Shown in pieces: positions 41,620-51,075 of a DNA stretch of 64,000 bases. The translations under genes and the position numbers were made by a program. Numbering within the stretch: position 1 is the stretch's first letter; each line of letters begins with the position of its first letter. Origin of the DNA: Terriglobia bacterium (GTDB taxonomy: Bacteria > Acidobacteriota > Terriglobia > Terriglobales > Acidobacteriaceae). Where the stretch lies: NCBI GenBank assembly GCA_020072585.1, contig JAIQGL010000022.1, positions 1 to 64,000 of the forward strand, read 5' to 3'. The notes under the pieces were generated by a model, which ran no database searches, was not told the origin of the DNA, and worked only from the letters and a program-made list of their open reading frames with translations.

Positions 41620-43362
41620 ATGAAAGCTCTGCGTAAATTTCTGATTTTTCAGATAGTTGGCTTCTGTGTGGCGGTTGTCCAATCAGCCCATGCGGAAGGA
41701 CTTAGGCCTGTCCATGCCCGGAAGGCGATGGTGGTCAGTGTCCACCAGGAAGCCTCCAGAGTTGGCGCGGACATCATGCGGCAGGGCGGCAACGCCATAG
41801 ATGCTGCTGTGGCCACGGGATTCGCGCTGGCAGTGGTCCATCCCGCGGCGGGAAACATCGGCGGCGGCGGATTCATGCTGCTGCGCAAAGCCAGCGGTGA
41901 AGTGCATTTTCTCGACTTTCGCGAGAAAGCGCCCAAGGCCGCCAGTCGTGACATGTACCTGGACGCGCAAGGCAATGTAATACCTAAGGCAAGCCTGATT
42001 GGCTACAAAGCCATCGGCGTGCCCGGATCAGTCGCCGGACTGGTCTATGCGCAGCAGCACTGGGGCAAACTTTCGCTCGCGGCCGTGATGGCGCCTGCCA
42101 TCCGGCTGGCGCGGCTGGGCGTGCGCTTGACGTATGAAGAAGCGCAGTCCATGCACTATCCGGAATTGGCACAGTTCCCTGATTCCAGGCGCATCTTTCA
42201 GCGTAATGGCAGGTTTTACGAACAGGGGGAGATCTTCCGCCAGCCAGAACTGGCGCGAACGCTGGAGCGAATCGCGGCCAATCCTAAAGCCAATGAATTT
42301 TACAAAGGCGCAATGGCACGCGAGCTTGCGGCGGAAATCAAGCGTGGCGGCGGCCTCGTCACGGCGGAAGACCTGGCTGAGTATGAGGTAAAGGAACGCC
42401 AGCCGGTCAAAGGCACGTATCGCGGGTATGAAATTATCAGCGCGCCACCGCCCAGCTCCGGCGGCATTACCATGATGGAGACGCTGAACATCCTTGAGGG
42501 ATATGATCTGCACACGATGGGCAACCGCTCAGCGGATGCCATCCATGTGACGGCAGAAGCTTTCCGGCGCGCTTTCTTTGATCGCGCGGAATTGCTCGGG
42601 GACCCGGATTTCAACCAGGTTCCCGTGGCCCAGCTGATCGACAAAAAATACGCCAACGGATGGCGTCAATCGCTGGACATGATGCGCGCCACTGACAGCA
42701 AAGACGTGCATCGTCCTTCAGGGTTCGGGGAGCTCGACCGCTCCGCCGCGCTACATCCGCTTTACACAGGCCACGAATCCAATAACACTACGCATTATTC
42801 CGTGGTTGATCCGCAGGGAAACGCCGTGTCAGTCACTACCACGTTGAATGACAGTTTCGGCTCCGCCGTCACCGCCGGCAAGCTCGGCTTTCTGTTGAAT
42901 GATGAGATGGACGACTTTACTTCCAAACCCGGCGTGCCCAACGGTTACGGGTTGATTCAGGGCGAGGCCAATGCGATTGCTCCGGGAAAGCGCCCGTTGA
43001 GCGCCATGGCTCCTACCATCGTGCTGAAAGACGGCAAGCTGCTCATGGTGCTGGGCTCTCCCGGCGGACCGCGCATCATCAGTACGGTGGCCAACATCCT
43101 GATGGGAGTTCTGGATTACGGGCTGGACATTCAACAGGCGGTAAACGCGCCCCGCTTCCATCATCAATGGCAGCCGGATGAAATTGACGTTGAGAAAAAT
43201 GCCATTTCGCCGGACACGATCAAGCTGCTACAGGCCCGCGGCCACAAGGTCAAAGAACAAGGCTACTGGAGTGACGGCGAGTGTATTGCCGTGGACCCTA
43301 AAACCGGTGATCTGCTGGGCGCGCCGGACGGACGCAACGGGGGGAAGGCGGTCGGCTACTGA
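41620..43362 (+). CDS. ggt: Gamma-glutamyltransferase
   Basis: 580 aa from MKALRKFLIFQIVGFCVAVV, a signal peptide ending near SAHA-E. Hydrolyses or transfers the gamma-glutamyl group of glutathione in the periplasm. Seen: QGGNAIDAAVATGFALAVVH, GNIGGGGFMLL, the autocatalytic processing site NNTTHYSVVDPQGNAVSVTT (the second Thr of TTHYSV becomes the N-terminal nucleophile), LNDEMDDFTSKPG, and SPGGPRIISTVANILMG. An in-frame ATG at 41,587 lacks the signal-peptide fit. The stop overlaps the next gene's ATG. Confidence 0.95.
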   Translation: MKALRKFLIFQIVGFCVAVVQSAHAEGLRPVHARKAMVVSVHQEASRVGADIMRQGGNAIDAAVATGFALAVVHPAAGNIGGGGFMLLRKASGEVHFLDFREKAPKAASRDMYLDAQGNVIPKASLIGYKAIGVPGSVAGLVYAQQHWGKLSLAAVMAPAIRLARLGVRLTYEEAQSMHYPELAQFPDSRRIFQRNGRFYEQGEIFRQPELARTLERIAANPKANEFYKGAMARELAAEIKRGGGLVTAEDLAEYEVKERQPVKGTYRGYEIISAPPPSSGGITMMETLNILEGYDLHTMGNRSADAIHVTAEAFRRAFFDRAELLGDPDFNQVPVAQLIDKKYANGWRQSLDMMRATDSKDVHRPSGFGELDRSAALHPLYTGHESNNTTHYSVVDPQGNAVSVTTTLNDSFGSAVTAGKLGFLLNDEMDDFTSKPGVPNGYGLIQGEANAIAPGKRPLSAMAPTIVLKDGKLLMVLGSPGGPRIISTVANILMGVLDYGLDIQQAVNAPRFHHQWQPDEIDVEKNAISPDTIKLLQARGHKVKEQGYWSDGECIAVDPKTGDLLGAPDGRNGGKAVGY

Positions 43363-44186
43363 TGCTGCGCGCAATGTCAAGTTACGTGTACATCAAGCGG
43401 CGGCTGCATCCTGGCCTGCTGGACAACATGGTCCGTGGCGGGGCGCAGGCGCTTGAATTGTTTGCCGCACGCGGACACTTCAACTATCACGATAAAGAGC
43501 ACGTCAAGGAATTGGGCAGCTGGTTCAAGTCAGAGAAGGTCGCTTTTCACTCGATTCACGCGCCCATCTACATGGACAACAATTTCCATTCAGGCGGTCA
43601 ACCGGTCAACATTATTGATCCGGACAAGCGCAACCGCATTGACGCCATGGACGAGATCAAGCGCGCCATAGAAGTGGCAGAATACGTGCCATTCAAGTAT
43701 CTGATTCAGCACATCGGCAAGCGTGACGAATACGATGATCCGCGCAAGTTTGAGAATGCGCTCAGCGGCATTGAGCATCTGCGCGCTTTTGCGCGACCTC
43801 TGGGTGTGAGCCTGCTGCTGGAAAACATTCCCAACGATCTCTCTACACCGGAAAAGCTCATGGAGTTGATGCGCCTGCTGCGCTATGAAGACCTGGGCGT
43901 CTGCTTTGACACCGGCCACGCGCATCTGATGAGCTCCGTGCACCAGGCGTTCAGCATGCTTGAGAGCCGCATTCGCTCCACTCATATTCATGACAACAAA
44001 CGCGACAAAGACGCGCATCTGTGGCCGGGCGAAGGCACCATTGACTGGGACCAGACCATGCAGTCGTTGCGCTCCGCAACGACGGCGCTGCTGCTGGAAA
44101 TCGAGGACGTGGAAGATATGGACCTCTCCGGCAAGATGGCGGAGATTTATGGAAAGCTGGAGAGCGCGGGCGTGGCAGCAGAGTAG
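43362..44186 (+). CDS. TIM-barrel sugar phosphate isomerase/epimerase-like protein
   Basis: 274 aa; ATG at 43,362 overlaps the ggt stop (TGATG), and an ATG at 43,374 is also possible. Motifs: ALELFAARGHFNYHDKEHVK, KVAFHSIHAPIYM, YLIQHIGKRDEYDDPRKFEN, LLLENIPNDLSTPEKLMELM, GVCFDTGHAHLM, STHIHDNKRDKDAHLWPGEG, LLLEIED. These give the His, Glu, Asp and His metal ligands of the AP-endonuclease-2/xylose-isomerase-like barrel. Substrate is unknown. Translational coupling to ggt suggests shared expression rather than a shared pathway. Confidence 0.85.
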   Translation: MLRAMSSYVYIKRRLHPGLLDNMVRGGAQALELFAARGHFNYHDKEHVKELGSWFKSEKVAFHSIHAPIYMDNNFHSGGQPVNIIDPDKRNRIDAMDEIKRAIEVAEYVPFKYLIQHIGKRDEYDDPRKFENALSGIEHLRAFARPLGVSLLLENIPNDLSTPEKLMELMRLLRYEDLGVCFDTGHAHLMSSVHQAFSMLESRIRSTHIHDNKRDKDAHLWPGEGTIDWDQTMQSLRSATTALLLEIEDVEDMDLSGKMAEIYGKLESAGVAAE

Positions 44187-44286
44187 ACATACGTGCTTTG
44201 CGAACATGGCTTTGCAGATTGAAATGATCGTCATCCCGTCTATGACGATGTTTAAGAGATGATGTTAGGGAATTGAGATTTTAGAA

Positions 44287-45624
44287 ATGGAAACCACAAC
44301 ACAGGCACCAGTAACCACCATCGCGGAAATTGGCCGGCATGATGGCCAGGCCGTTACCATTCGCGGCTGGCTCTATAACAAACGCGAAAGCGGCAAGCTG
44401 ATCTTTCCCATCTTCCGTGATGGCACAGGCGTGATCCAGGGTATAGCGCCCAAGAACCAGGTAACGCCGGAGGTCTTTGATGCACTGAAGGGCCTTACCG
44501 ACGAATCGAGCGTGATCGTCACGGGCAAGGTCCGGGCGGACAAGCGCGCTCCCGGCGGCTTTGAACTGGATGTGATTGACGTGAAGGTCGTGCAGCGGGT
44601 GCCGGAAGACGATCCATTTCCCATCGCAAAAAAAGAACACGGCATTGATTTTCTAATGGAGAACCGCCACCTCTGGGTACGCACGCCACGGCAGACCTCC
44701 ATCCTGCGGGTGCGCGCAGAGATCGTTCGCGCCGCACGAAATTTCTTTGATGAACGCGGCTTCACGCTCACTGATCCGCCAATCCTTACCCCAGCAGCCT
44801 GCGAGGGCACCTCTACGCTTTTTGAAGTGGATTATTTTGACGAACAGGCTTTTCTCACGCAGTCCGGCCAGCTTTATATTGAAGCCACGGCCATGGCGCT
44901 GGGCAAGGTCTATTCGTTTGGGCCCACGTTCCGCGCGGAGAAATCCAAGACGCGCCGCCACCTGACTGAGTTCTGGATGGTGGAACCTGAAATTGCCTAC
45001 GCGCAGCTGGATGACCTCATGCAACTGGCGGAAGAGTTCATCAGCCATGTGGTGCAGAGCGCGGTGGCGAACCGTGCCACCGACCTTGTCACCATTGGCC
45101 GCGATGTAACCAAGCTGGCCAACATCAAACCGCCTTTTCCCCGCATCACGTATGACGAAGCTGTCAAAATGCTGCAGGAAGGACATGCTAAAGGGCAGGT
45201 GGAAGCCCGGTTTGAGTGGGGTGGCGATTTCGGCTCTCCGGACGAGACTTACATCTCGTCACAATTTGAAAAGCCGGTCATGATTCATCGTTACCCGGCA
45301 AAGGTCAAGGCGTTTTACATGGAGCCTGATCCGCAACGGGCCGAACTGGCGCTATGCGTTGATGTGCTGGCGCCGGAAGGCTACGGGGAGATCATCGGCG
45401 GGTCACAGCGCATTGGCGACTACAACCTGCTGCTGAAACGCATTCGGGAGCATGACCTGCCGGAAGCAGCTTTCAAGTGGTACCTGGACCTGCGCAAGTT
45501 TGGCGGCGTGCCGCACTCCGGGTTTGGCATGGGCATTGAACGCGCGGTAGCCTGGGTATGCGGCCTGGAGCACGTACGCGAAACCATTCCATTCGCCCGA
45601 ACCCTCACCCGTATCTATCCATAG
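44287..45624 (+). CDS. asnS: Asparaginyl-tRNA synthetase
   Basis: 445 aa, class II synthetase charging tRNA-Asn. An N-terminal OB anticodon-binding domain ([20 protein letters not shown], residues about 22-41) is followed by motif 2 ([20 protein letters not shown]) and motif 3 ([16 protein letters not shown]). [20 protein letters not shown] and [20 protein letters not shown] distinguish AsnS from AspS. Its presence implies direct charging of tRNA-Asn rather than sole reliance on the GatCAB route. Confidence 0.96.
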   Translation: METTTQAPVTTIAEIGRHDGQAVTIRGWLYNKRESGKLIFPIFRDGTGVIQGIAPKNQVTPEVFDALKGLTDESSVIVTGKVRADKRAPGGFELDVIDVKVVQRVPEDDPFPIAKKEHGIDFLMENRHLWVRTPRQTSILRVRAEIVRAARNFFDERGFTLTDPPILTPAACEGTSTLFEVDYFDEQAFLTQSGQLYIEATAMALGKVYSFGPTFRAEKSKTRRHLTEFWMVEPEIAYAQLDDLMQLAEEFISHVVQSAVANRATDLVTIGRDVTKLANIKPPFPRITYDEAVKMLQEGHAKGQVEARFEWGGDFGSPDETYISSQFEKPVMIHRYPAKVKAFYMEPDPQRAELALCVDVLAPEGYGEIIGGSQRIGDYNLLLKRIREHDLPEAAFKWYLDLRKFGGVPHSGFGMGIERAVAWVCGLEHVRETIPFARTLTRIYP

Positions 45625-45649
45625 TCATGAAATCAGAGATCAGGAACGT

Positions 45650-46660
45650 ATGACTCCGGAATCTACAACATCGCTAGCTGCAACTCCCGCTGCAAAAAGC
45701 GAGCCGGTAAGCCGGCCCGTAGTGGCGGACAATATTGTTCCCAAGAAGATCAAAATTCTTGGCGTACCGCTCGATCTGGGGCAGTCACGCCGAGGCGTGG
45801 ACATGGGCCCTTCCGCCGTGCGAGTAGCCGGCCTTGAAGCGCGGCTGGAAGAGCTGGGACACGTGGTGGAAGACGGCGGCAATCTCGCTGTCGCCATTGC
45901 CGAGCAGAAAAAATCCGGCGATCCGCATGCCAAGTATCTGAAAGAGATCACGGCCACCTGCACCAAGCATGCAGAAATCGTCATGAAGACTCTGGAGGCG
46001 GGGAAATTTCCGCTGGTGCTGGGCGGAGATCATTCCGTCGCGGCAGGAACTGTGGCCGGTGTGGCCGAGTTTTTCCGCCAGCAGCGGCGCGTGCAGGAGC
46101 AGAAGATCGGGCTTATCTGGATTGACGCGCATGCTGACATCAATACGCCAGAAACCTCTCCCAGCGGAAACGTGCATGGAATGCCGCTGGCAGCCATCAT
46201 GGGGCTGGGCCCGCCGGAGTTGGCCGATATCTACGGCTTTTCGCCCAAGGTCCACGCGGAAAATTGCGTGCTGGTAGGCGTGCGCGACGTGGACATGCAG
46301 GAAAAAGAAAATATCAAGAAGACCGGAATTGAGGTCTATACCATGCGCGACATCGACGAGCGCGGCATGCGCACGGTGATTGAAGAAGCGCTGCGCATCG
46401 CCGGACGCGGGACCGCCGGCTATCACGTTTCGCTCGATATGGACTGGATCGATCCGGAAGACGCTCCCGGCGTGGGAACACCGGTCCGCGGAGGCGCCAG
46501 CTACCGTGAGGCCCACTTGGCCATGGAGATCATTTCCGACCATGGCCGCATGACCAGCTTTGAGATTGTGGAGGTGAATCCGGTCATTGACGAGCACAAC
46601 CGGACCGCCGACCTGGCCGTGGAACTGGCGCTTTCAGCGTTTGGGAAAAAGATTCTCTGA
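45650..46660 (+). CDS. rocF: Arginase
   Basis: 336 aa. Mn-dependent hydrolysis of arginine to ornithine and urea. The N-terminal about 25 residues (TTSLAATPAAKSEPVSRPVV) are extra. Metal motifs: GGDHSVAAGT, WIDAHADINTPETSPSGNVH and SLDMDWIDPEDAPGVGTPVR, the arginase forms of the ureohydrolase signatures; FEIVEVNPVIDEHNRTADLA closes the fold. GVPLDLGQSRRGVDMGPSAV at the start is arginase- rather than agmatinase-like. 25 bp downstream of asnS; possible cotranscription. Confidence 0.94.
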   Translation: MTPESTTSLAATPAAKSEPVSRPVVADNIVPKKIKILGVPLDLGQSRRGVDMGPSAVRVAGLEARLEELGHVVEDGGNLAVAIAEQKKSGDPHAKYLKEITATCTKHAEIVMKTLEAGKFPLVLGGDHSVAAGTVAGVAEFFRQQRRVQEQKIGLIWIDAHADINTPETSPSGNVHGMPLAAIMGLGPPELADIYGFSPKVHAENCVLVGVRDVDMQEKENIKKTGIEVYTMRDIDERGMRTVIEEALRIAGRGTAGYHVSLDMDWIDPEDAPGVGTPVRGGASYREAHLAMEIISDHGRMTSFEIVEVNPVIDEHNRTADLAVELALSAFGKKIL

Positions 46661-46686
46661 TCTCGTCCATGCAAAGCAACATCTTC

Positions 46687-46813
46687 GAAACGCAGAGGAG
46701 CAGAGTAAGCAGAGGTAGATATTGAAGATGGAATCTGTTCATTGGAAAGCGACTTTTCAGGTGTAAAAAAGGACCTCGTTCATCCTCCGTTTACTCCTTT
46801 CCTCAGTGTTTCA
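46687..46813. repeat. Imperfect inverted repeat between rocF and the next gene
   Basis: GAAACGCAGAGGAGCAGAGT (46,687 on, continuing AAGCAGAGG) pairs with the reverse complement of 46,785-46,813, which reads GAAACACTGAGGAAAGGAGT and AAACGGAGG. Arms of about 29 bp, loop about 70 bp. No gene inside. It resembles the ACGCAGAGG-type dispersed repeats of other genomes. Confidence 0.55.
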
Positions 46814-46898
46814 AGCTTTTTCACGAGAGCTGTTAACGATGCAAGCCATATGTTAAAGTCAGCATCCTGATCACTTCCCTTGGTAGTTGGAGGAAGAA

Positions 46899-47438
46899 AT
46901 GCGTTACTCGCGCGTGGTTCCGTCCTTATTGCTTCTATTGGCTCTTGTTACTGTAGCTTTCGCGCAGGATGAGCCCAAGCGTGCGCCCTCCACCGCGGAA
47001 GAGCGCCAGCGGTTCCTCTCCCTGACGCGCAAGCTGGAGCAGAGCCCTCTGGATAAATCTCTTTACGACGAAAAGAAATGGGCCAAGAAATGGCTTGAGG
47101 ACATTCCCGATATCAACGTGAACATCTGCGCTCCGCTTTTGTTTGGCATGGACTTTGTCAGGGAACAAAACAGGTACACACCCCAGCTTTCGTACCAGGC
47201 CACTTTCGGCAGCGCGGCCTACATCATTGAGCATCCTGACAAAAAGGGCGACACTGAGGCGCAATTTGTAGCCGGGGTTGAAAGCGCGCTCAAGAGCTAC
47301 AGCGCAATCGTAAAAAACGACCCCCTTGCTAAATCCAAGGCCCTGGACGATCTGCTGGAAAAACAAAAACAGGGGAAGCTCGCGGACTTTGTACACGCGG
47401 CCGGCAAAAGTTGCGAAGACAAGAAAGAAGGAATCTGA
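46899..47438 (+). CDS. Secreted hypothetical protein
   Basis: 179 aa from the ATG at 46,899, with GGAGG six bases upstream (the TTG at 46,887 lies before that site). Signal peptide RVVPSLLLLLALVTVAFAQ. The mature part is helical: STAEERQRFLSLTRKLEQSP, KKWAKKWLEDIPDINVNICA, YIIEHPDKKGDTEAQFVAGV, ALDDLLEKQKQGKLADFVHA. Two cysteines (NICAP and KSCED) may pair. No family recognised; frequent in this lineage by appearance only. Confidence 0.7.
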   Translation: MRYSRVVPSLLLLLALVTVAFAQDEPKRAPSTAEERQRFLSLTRKLEQSPLDKSLYDEKKWAKKWLEDIPDINVNICAPLLFGMDFVREQNRYTPQLSYQATFGSAAYIIEHPDKKGDTEAQFVAGVESALKSYSAIVKNDPLAKSKALDDLLEKQKQGKLADFVHAAGKSCEDKKEGI

Positions 47439-47643
47439 GCGGTCTGAAAAAAACGATATTGCGCAAACCAGCTTTAGCCCTGTCTAGCTTTAGCTTGGTC
47501 TATGGATATCGCTTATTTTCGGGACTGCATAAGACAAACGACGCTGGCTACGTCTGCTTTGCTGATAGAACTCTTGCTGACTCATCTTCTTGTTTATGGT
47601 AGATTCTTTCCCCTCATTCATTTGTTAAGGAAAGAACCCAACC

Positions 47644-48210
47644 ATGTTTTGCGCACGATGCGGAGAGCAGATTCCGGACGCCTCTGAAATATGCCAGTTA
47701 TGCGGACAGGAAGCCACGCAGCGAATTGACGCTGTTCCGCCTCCGCCTGCGCCGCCACCGCAGTTCCAGCCCCAGTTTGCCGCACCCAGTTTCAGCTATG
47801 GAAACAATGGTCCACAAGGCGTTGGAGGATGGCTGCTGATCTTTTGCATCGGCATCACCATGGCAAGTCCTCTGCTGGTTTTTGTGCAGATCGCAAACCA
47901 GCCGCACGGTCCGAATCCATACAATCTGGTGGACGTTGCGCGCGTCTTATACGAAGTGGCCGTAGGCATCATGCTATGGATGCGCCGCCCGATCGCTCTC
48001 ATGTTCTTACGGGTTTATTTCATTGTGGTCCTGTTGACCATTCTCCTGGTCATCCTGGTGTTTTTTGCCGCCGCGCTCAGGACCAAGAACACACTGTTTC
48101 TGGGTAGAGGAATCGGCTCGGTATTGCCGCTGGTGATCTATAGCGCGATCTGGTTCTCCTACTTCCAAAAATCGGACCGGGTACGAAACACTTACGGGGC
48201 CACGCTTTAA
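47644..48210 (+). CDS. Zinc-ribbon plus DUF2569-like membrane protein
   Basis: 188 aa. An N-terminal zinc ribbon MFCARCGEQIPDASEICQLC (CxxC, 13 apart, CxxC), a Pro-rich linker (about 28-55), then four hydrophobic helices starting GVGGWLLIFCIGITMASPLL, which is the DUF2569 start, and ending IWFSYFQKSDRVRNTYG. Role unknown, inner membrane. A duplicated but broken paralogue follows at 48,256. Confidence 0.8.
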   Translation: MFCARCGEQIPDASEICQLCGQEATQRIDAVPPPPAPPPQFQPQFAAPSFSYGNNGPQGVGGWLLIFCIGITMASPLLVFVQIANQPHGPNPYNLVDVARVLYEVAVGIMLWMRRPIALMFLRVYFIVVLLTILLVILVFFAAALRTKNTLFLGRGIGSVLPLVIYSAIWFSYFQKSDRVRNTYGATL

Positions 48211-48255
48211 ACACAAAAGTATCGTCAGGTTTGAATTGAGGGCGGAATCACGTTT

Positions 48256-48818
48256 ATGTTTTGCGCGCGATGTGGAGAACAAATCCCGGACGCCTCTGAA
48301 ATCTGCCCAACTCTGCGGACGCGAGGCCACGCTGAAAGTGGACCCTCCACCACCTGTGTCGAAGCCTGCCGCCGCTTACGGACAGATCCATTGGCCATCC
48401 GAACCGGAAACCAGATTCCCTCCTGCGCGCAGTCCTGAGCTGCGAGGTGTTGGCGGGTGGCTGCTTTTCTTTTGCATCTCTTTAACTGTGTTGTCGCCTT
48501 TGCTAAATGTTCGCCCGCGTCTGGGGCAGCGGGTTTGAACTGGAAAGCATGTTCGATCTTGCTTTAACTGCGTTCGGCGTGCTGGCCGGAGCCATGGTGT
48601 GGCACGTGCACCCACGGGCCTTCATATTTCTGTGGATTTACTTTGGGCTCACAGTAGGGCTGTTACTGCTGGGGATTGCGGGCTTCTTCCTTGGGGACGA
48701 AGGTCAGGACAATCAGATGATTATCCAATTGGTTCGTTCACTTTTTTCCACCATCATTTGGTTTCTCTACTTCAAGCAGTCAGACCGCGTGCAGGCGACG
48801 TTTGGAAGGAATCTGTAG
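48256..48818 (+). pseudogene. Frameshifted paralogue of the zinc-ribbon/DUF2569 protein
   Basis: The first frame gives MFCARCGEQIPDASEIC, nearly identical to the intact neighbour. After one extra C near 48,308 the frame shifts to QLCGREATLKVDPPPPVSKP and GVGGWLLFFCISLTVLSPLL. A one-base loss near 48,505 then moves it to FARVWGSGFELESMFDLALT, continuing to WFLYFKQSDRVQATFGRNL, the family end. Two frameshifts in 560 bp imply inactivation, or two sequencing errors. Tandem duplication followed by decay is the simplest history. Confidence 0.8.
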
Positions 48819-48861
48819 TTAAGTAGTCAGCCATCAGCAATCCGCCAAATCAGAAATAATC

Positions 48862-48934
48862 AGCCGCGAATTTTCGCGAATGAACACGAATCAGATCAAG
48901 AATCAATTGGCGTTCTTCGCGTTCATTCGCGGCT
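48862..48934. repeat. Palindromic repeat, GCCGCGAAT family
   Basis: AGCCGCGAATTTTCGCGAAT opens and GCGTTCATTCGCGGCT closes a 73-bp inverted repeat. Related sequences occur nested in element B (14,338-14,400), at 60,727-60,800, and as the CGCTGATTTTCGCTGAT variant at 6,476-6,500. Confidence 0.7.
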
Positions 48935-48983
48935 CATCTTCCCTCAGGGCTTCTCTAGATACAATTTTGTTGTTTGCTCAAAA

Positions 48984-49025
48984 CTGAGTGCCGATTGCTG
49001 AGTGCCGATTGCTGAGCGCCGATTG
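48984..49025. repeat. Three 14-bp tandem repeats before ddl
   Basis: CTGAGTGCCGATTG twice, then CTGAGCGCCGATTG, 20 bp before the ddl start codon. Copy number could affect the leader. Confidence 0.85.
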
Positions 49026-49044
49026 CTGCTTTAAAGTAATCCTG

Positions 49045-50226
49045 ATGAACAAGCTCAGGGTCGGCATTCTCTTTGGCGGGCGCAGTGGTGAGCACGAGGT
49101 TTCATTACTCTCAGCGGCGTCAGTCCTGAAAGCCATCAACACAGAAAAGTACGAAGTGGTGCCGATAGGCATTACCAAAGAAGGCCGCTGGCTTACAGAG
49201 AGCCATGCCGAACGCCTTCTGGGTGGTAAAGGTGAGCCTGCTGAAACCGGCCGCCACCTGCGCGCCGGCGATCCGGAAGCTACGCCGGGAGCAGTGCTGC
49301 TGGCCAAAGGGGAAGCCGTGATTGTTCCACCTGTGCCGCAACTGCACGGACTGATGCCTTTTGAGAGAGCGGCTGGTGCGACGCAAAAAGGCATTGCCGT
49401 GGATGTCATCTTCCCTGTGCTGCATGGCACGTTTGGCGAAGACGGCACCATCCAGGGTTTGCTGGAGCTGGCTGACATTCCTTATGTGGGCGCCGGCGTA
49501 CTCGGTTCCGCCGCCGGGATGGACAAAGACATTATGAAGCAGCTCTTTGCCGCCGCAGGTCTTGCGATCGTGAAGCATGTGACCATCCTACGCAAGCAGT
49601 GGGAAAAAGAACCGAAAAAGGCGACCAAGCTGGTGGAAAGCAAGCTTACGTATCCGGTATTCGTGAAGCCCGCGAACCTGGGATCGTCCGTAGGGATTTC
49701 CAAAGCCCGCGATCGCAAGGAGCTGGGACCGGCCATCGAGGTTGCGGCAGGATACGACCGGAAGATCGTGATTGAGCAGGGCGTCGGCGGGAAAAAGCAC
49801 AAAGCGCGCGAATTGGAGGTATCCGTACTGGGCAACGACGAGCCGCAAGCTTCGACAGTGGGCGAGATTGTGCCGTCAGCGGAATTCTACGATTACAACG
49901 CCAAATACGTGGACGAGGGTTCGCAACCGATAATCCCGGCCAAGATCAGCAAGAAGCAAATGAAGGAAGTGCAGGCAATGGCGATCCGCGCCTTCCAGGC
50001 CGTGGATTGCTCCGGCCTGGCGCGGGTGGACTTCCTGATGGACCCGAAGAGCGGAAAAATCTATTTGAATGAGATTAATACCATGCCGGGCTTTACCTCA
50101 ATCAGTATGTATCCCAAGATGTGGGCGGCCTCGGGCCTTGGGTATTCGGACCTGATTGACCGGCTGATCCAGTTGGCGCTGGAGCGCCACGAGGAAAAAA
50201 AGAAAAACCGGTACAGCAGGAATTGA
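49045..50226 (+). CDS. ddl: D-alanine--D-alanine ligase
   Basis: 393 aa from the ATG at 49,045 (MNKLRVGILFGGRSGEHEVS). ATP-grasp enzyme making D-Ala-D-Ala for peptidoglycan. Seen: DVIFPVLHGTFGEDGTIQGL, YVGAGVLGSAAGMDKDIMKQ, YPVFVKPANLGSSVGISKAR, YDYNAKYVDEGSQPIIPAKI, and FLMDPKSGKIYLNEINTMPG with the Mg ligands. The frame also reaches 48,988 through the tandem repeats; that extension is outside the family. Its last roughly 290 bp reappear, mutated, at 53.1 kb. Confidence 0.95.
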   Translation: MNKLRVGILFGGRSGEHEVSLLSAASVLKAINTEKYEVVPIGITKEGRWLTESHAERLLGGKGEPAETGRHLRAGDPEATPGAVLLAKGEAVIVPPVPQLHGLMPFERAAGATQKGIAVDVIFPVLHGTFGEDGTIQGLLELADIPYVGAGVLGSAAGMDKDIMKQLFAAAGLAIVKHVTILRKQWEKEPKKATKLVESKLTYPVFVKPANLGSSVGISKARDRKELGPAIEVAAGYDRKIVIEQGVGGKKHKARELEVSVLGNDEPQASTVGEIVPSAEFYDYNAKYVDEGSQPIIPAKISKKQMKEVQAMAIRAFQAVDCSGLARVDFLMDPKSGKIYLNEINTMPGFTSISMYPKMWAASGLGYSDLIDRLIQLALERHEEKKKNRYSRN

Positions 50227-50235
50227 TGAAAGTTT

Positions 50236-51036
50236 TTATGAGGTCCTTCGTTCGCTTGCAGCTTCACCCGACGCCGTGTCGCTTGGCGTCATGCCGAAGG
50301 CGGAGGACACACTTGCAACCGCCCGGGCCATCGGCTTGGCCTCCACCGGCTGAACCTCTGCCACAGTCCGATCCGCGAAGTAGAGTCGATAAGAGGTGTA
50401 GATGAAATACATGAACGGCAGCAGCGCCAATGACAGCCCCCACACGGCAAACTGGGTTGCTGCGCATACGACCGCCGCGACCCCGGCACTCAACGCATAG
50501 TAGGGAATTGAGAGCCTGGCCATTGCGCGCCACGTCTTGACCGGCGCAGCACCTTCAGCCAGCCATAAAACCACGGCAATGGGAAGCGTATTGGCAAAAA
50601 AGAACGCAATGCCCGCTGCCGCAATGGACAATGGCAACACCAAACCGCGCTGGGAAGCAAAGCCGAAAGCAAGGGCAGCAGCGGCAACTGCATTGGTAAT
50701 GGTTGCCGAATTGAAAATGGCCTGAACAGGCGCAGTGCGCCACTGAGTACTCGGCATGGATTGGACCAGGCTGGCGAGCGCGGCAATGGCCAACGCTTGG
50801 CTGCTGCTGAGTTGGACCGCCACGATCAACAGAAACGGCACGTTGACTGACATGGTGCCGTTAATCCCAGGTAGTTTTACTCTGAGACGGGAAGCTATGA
50901 CCGTCATGCTGAGAAGAGCCAGGAACTCAAATGGCTTGCTTGCTTTCCAGTCAATCAGGCCCTTCACCAGCACTGCGGCGCCAATCGTGACCACAGCCAC
51001 GATGAAAATCTTTGAACTTGGGGAAAACTTCCGCAT
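50236..51036 (-). CDS. Multi-pass membrane protein, unknown
   Basis: 266 aa from the ATG at 51,036, with GAGGGA just upstream. Six to eight hydrophobic helices: IFIVAVVTIGAAVLVKGLID, FEFLALLSMTVIASRLRVKL, VNVPFLLIVAVQLSSSQALA, VLPLSIAAAGIAFFFANTLP, YYALSAGVAAVVCAATQFAV. The cytoplasmic tail is Ala/Ser-rich (about 225-266). The organisation resembles the sensory membrane modules fused to GGDEF or HD-GYP domains, here as a free-standing protein without an output domain. Convergent with ddl. Confidence 0.7.
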   Translation of the reverse strand: MRKFSPSSKIFIVAVVTIGAAVLVKGLIDWKASKPFEFLALLSMTVIASRLRVKLPGINGTMSVNVPFLLIVAVQLSSSQALAIAALASLVQSMPSTQWRTAPVQAIFNSATITNAVAAAALAFGFASQRGLVLPLSIAAAGIAFFFANTLPIAVVLWLAEGAAPVKTWRAMARLSIPYYALSAGVAAVVCAATQFAVWGLSLALLPFMYFIYTSYRLYFADRTVAEVQPVEAKPMARAVASVSSAFGMTPSDTASGEAASERRTS

Positions 51037-51075
51037 AGTCCCTCGTTTGCCCACACTTTGGCAACGAATTGGTTC

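Noticed and set aside
48984-49044. Earlier start for ddl through the tandem repeats
   Set aside because: The extension (PIAECRLLSADCC) is repeat-encoded and outside the Ddl family; ATG at 49,045 fits.
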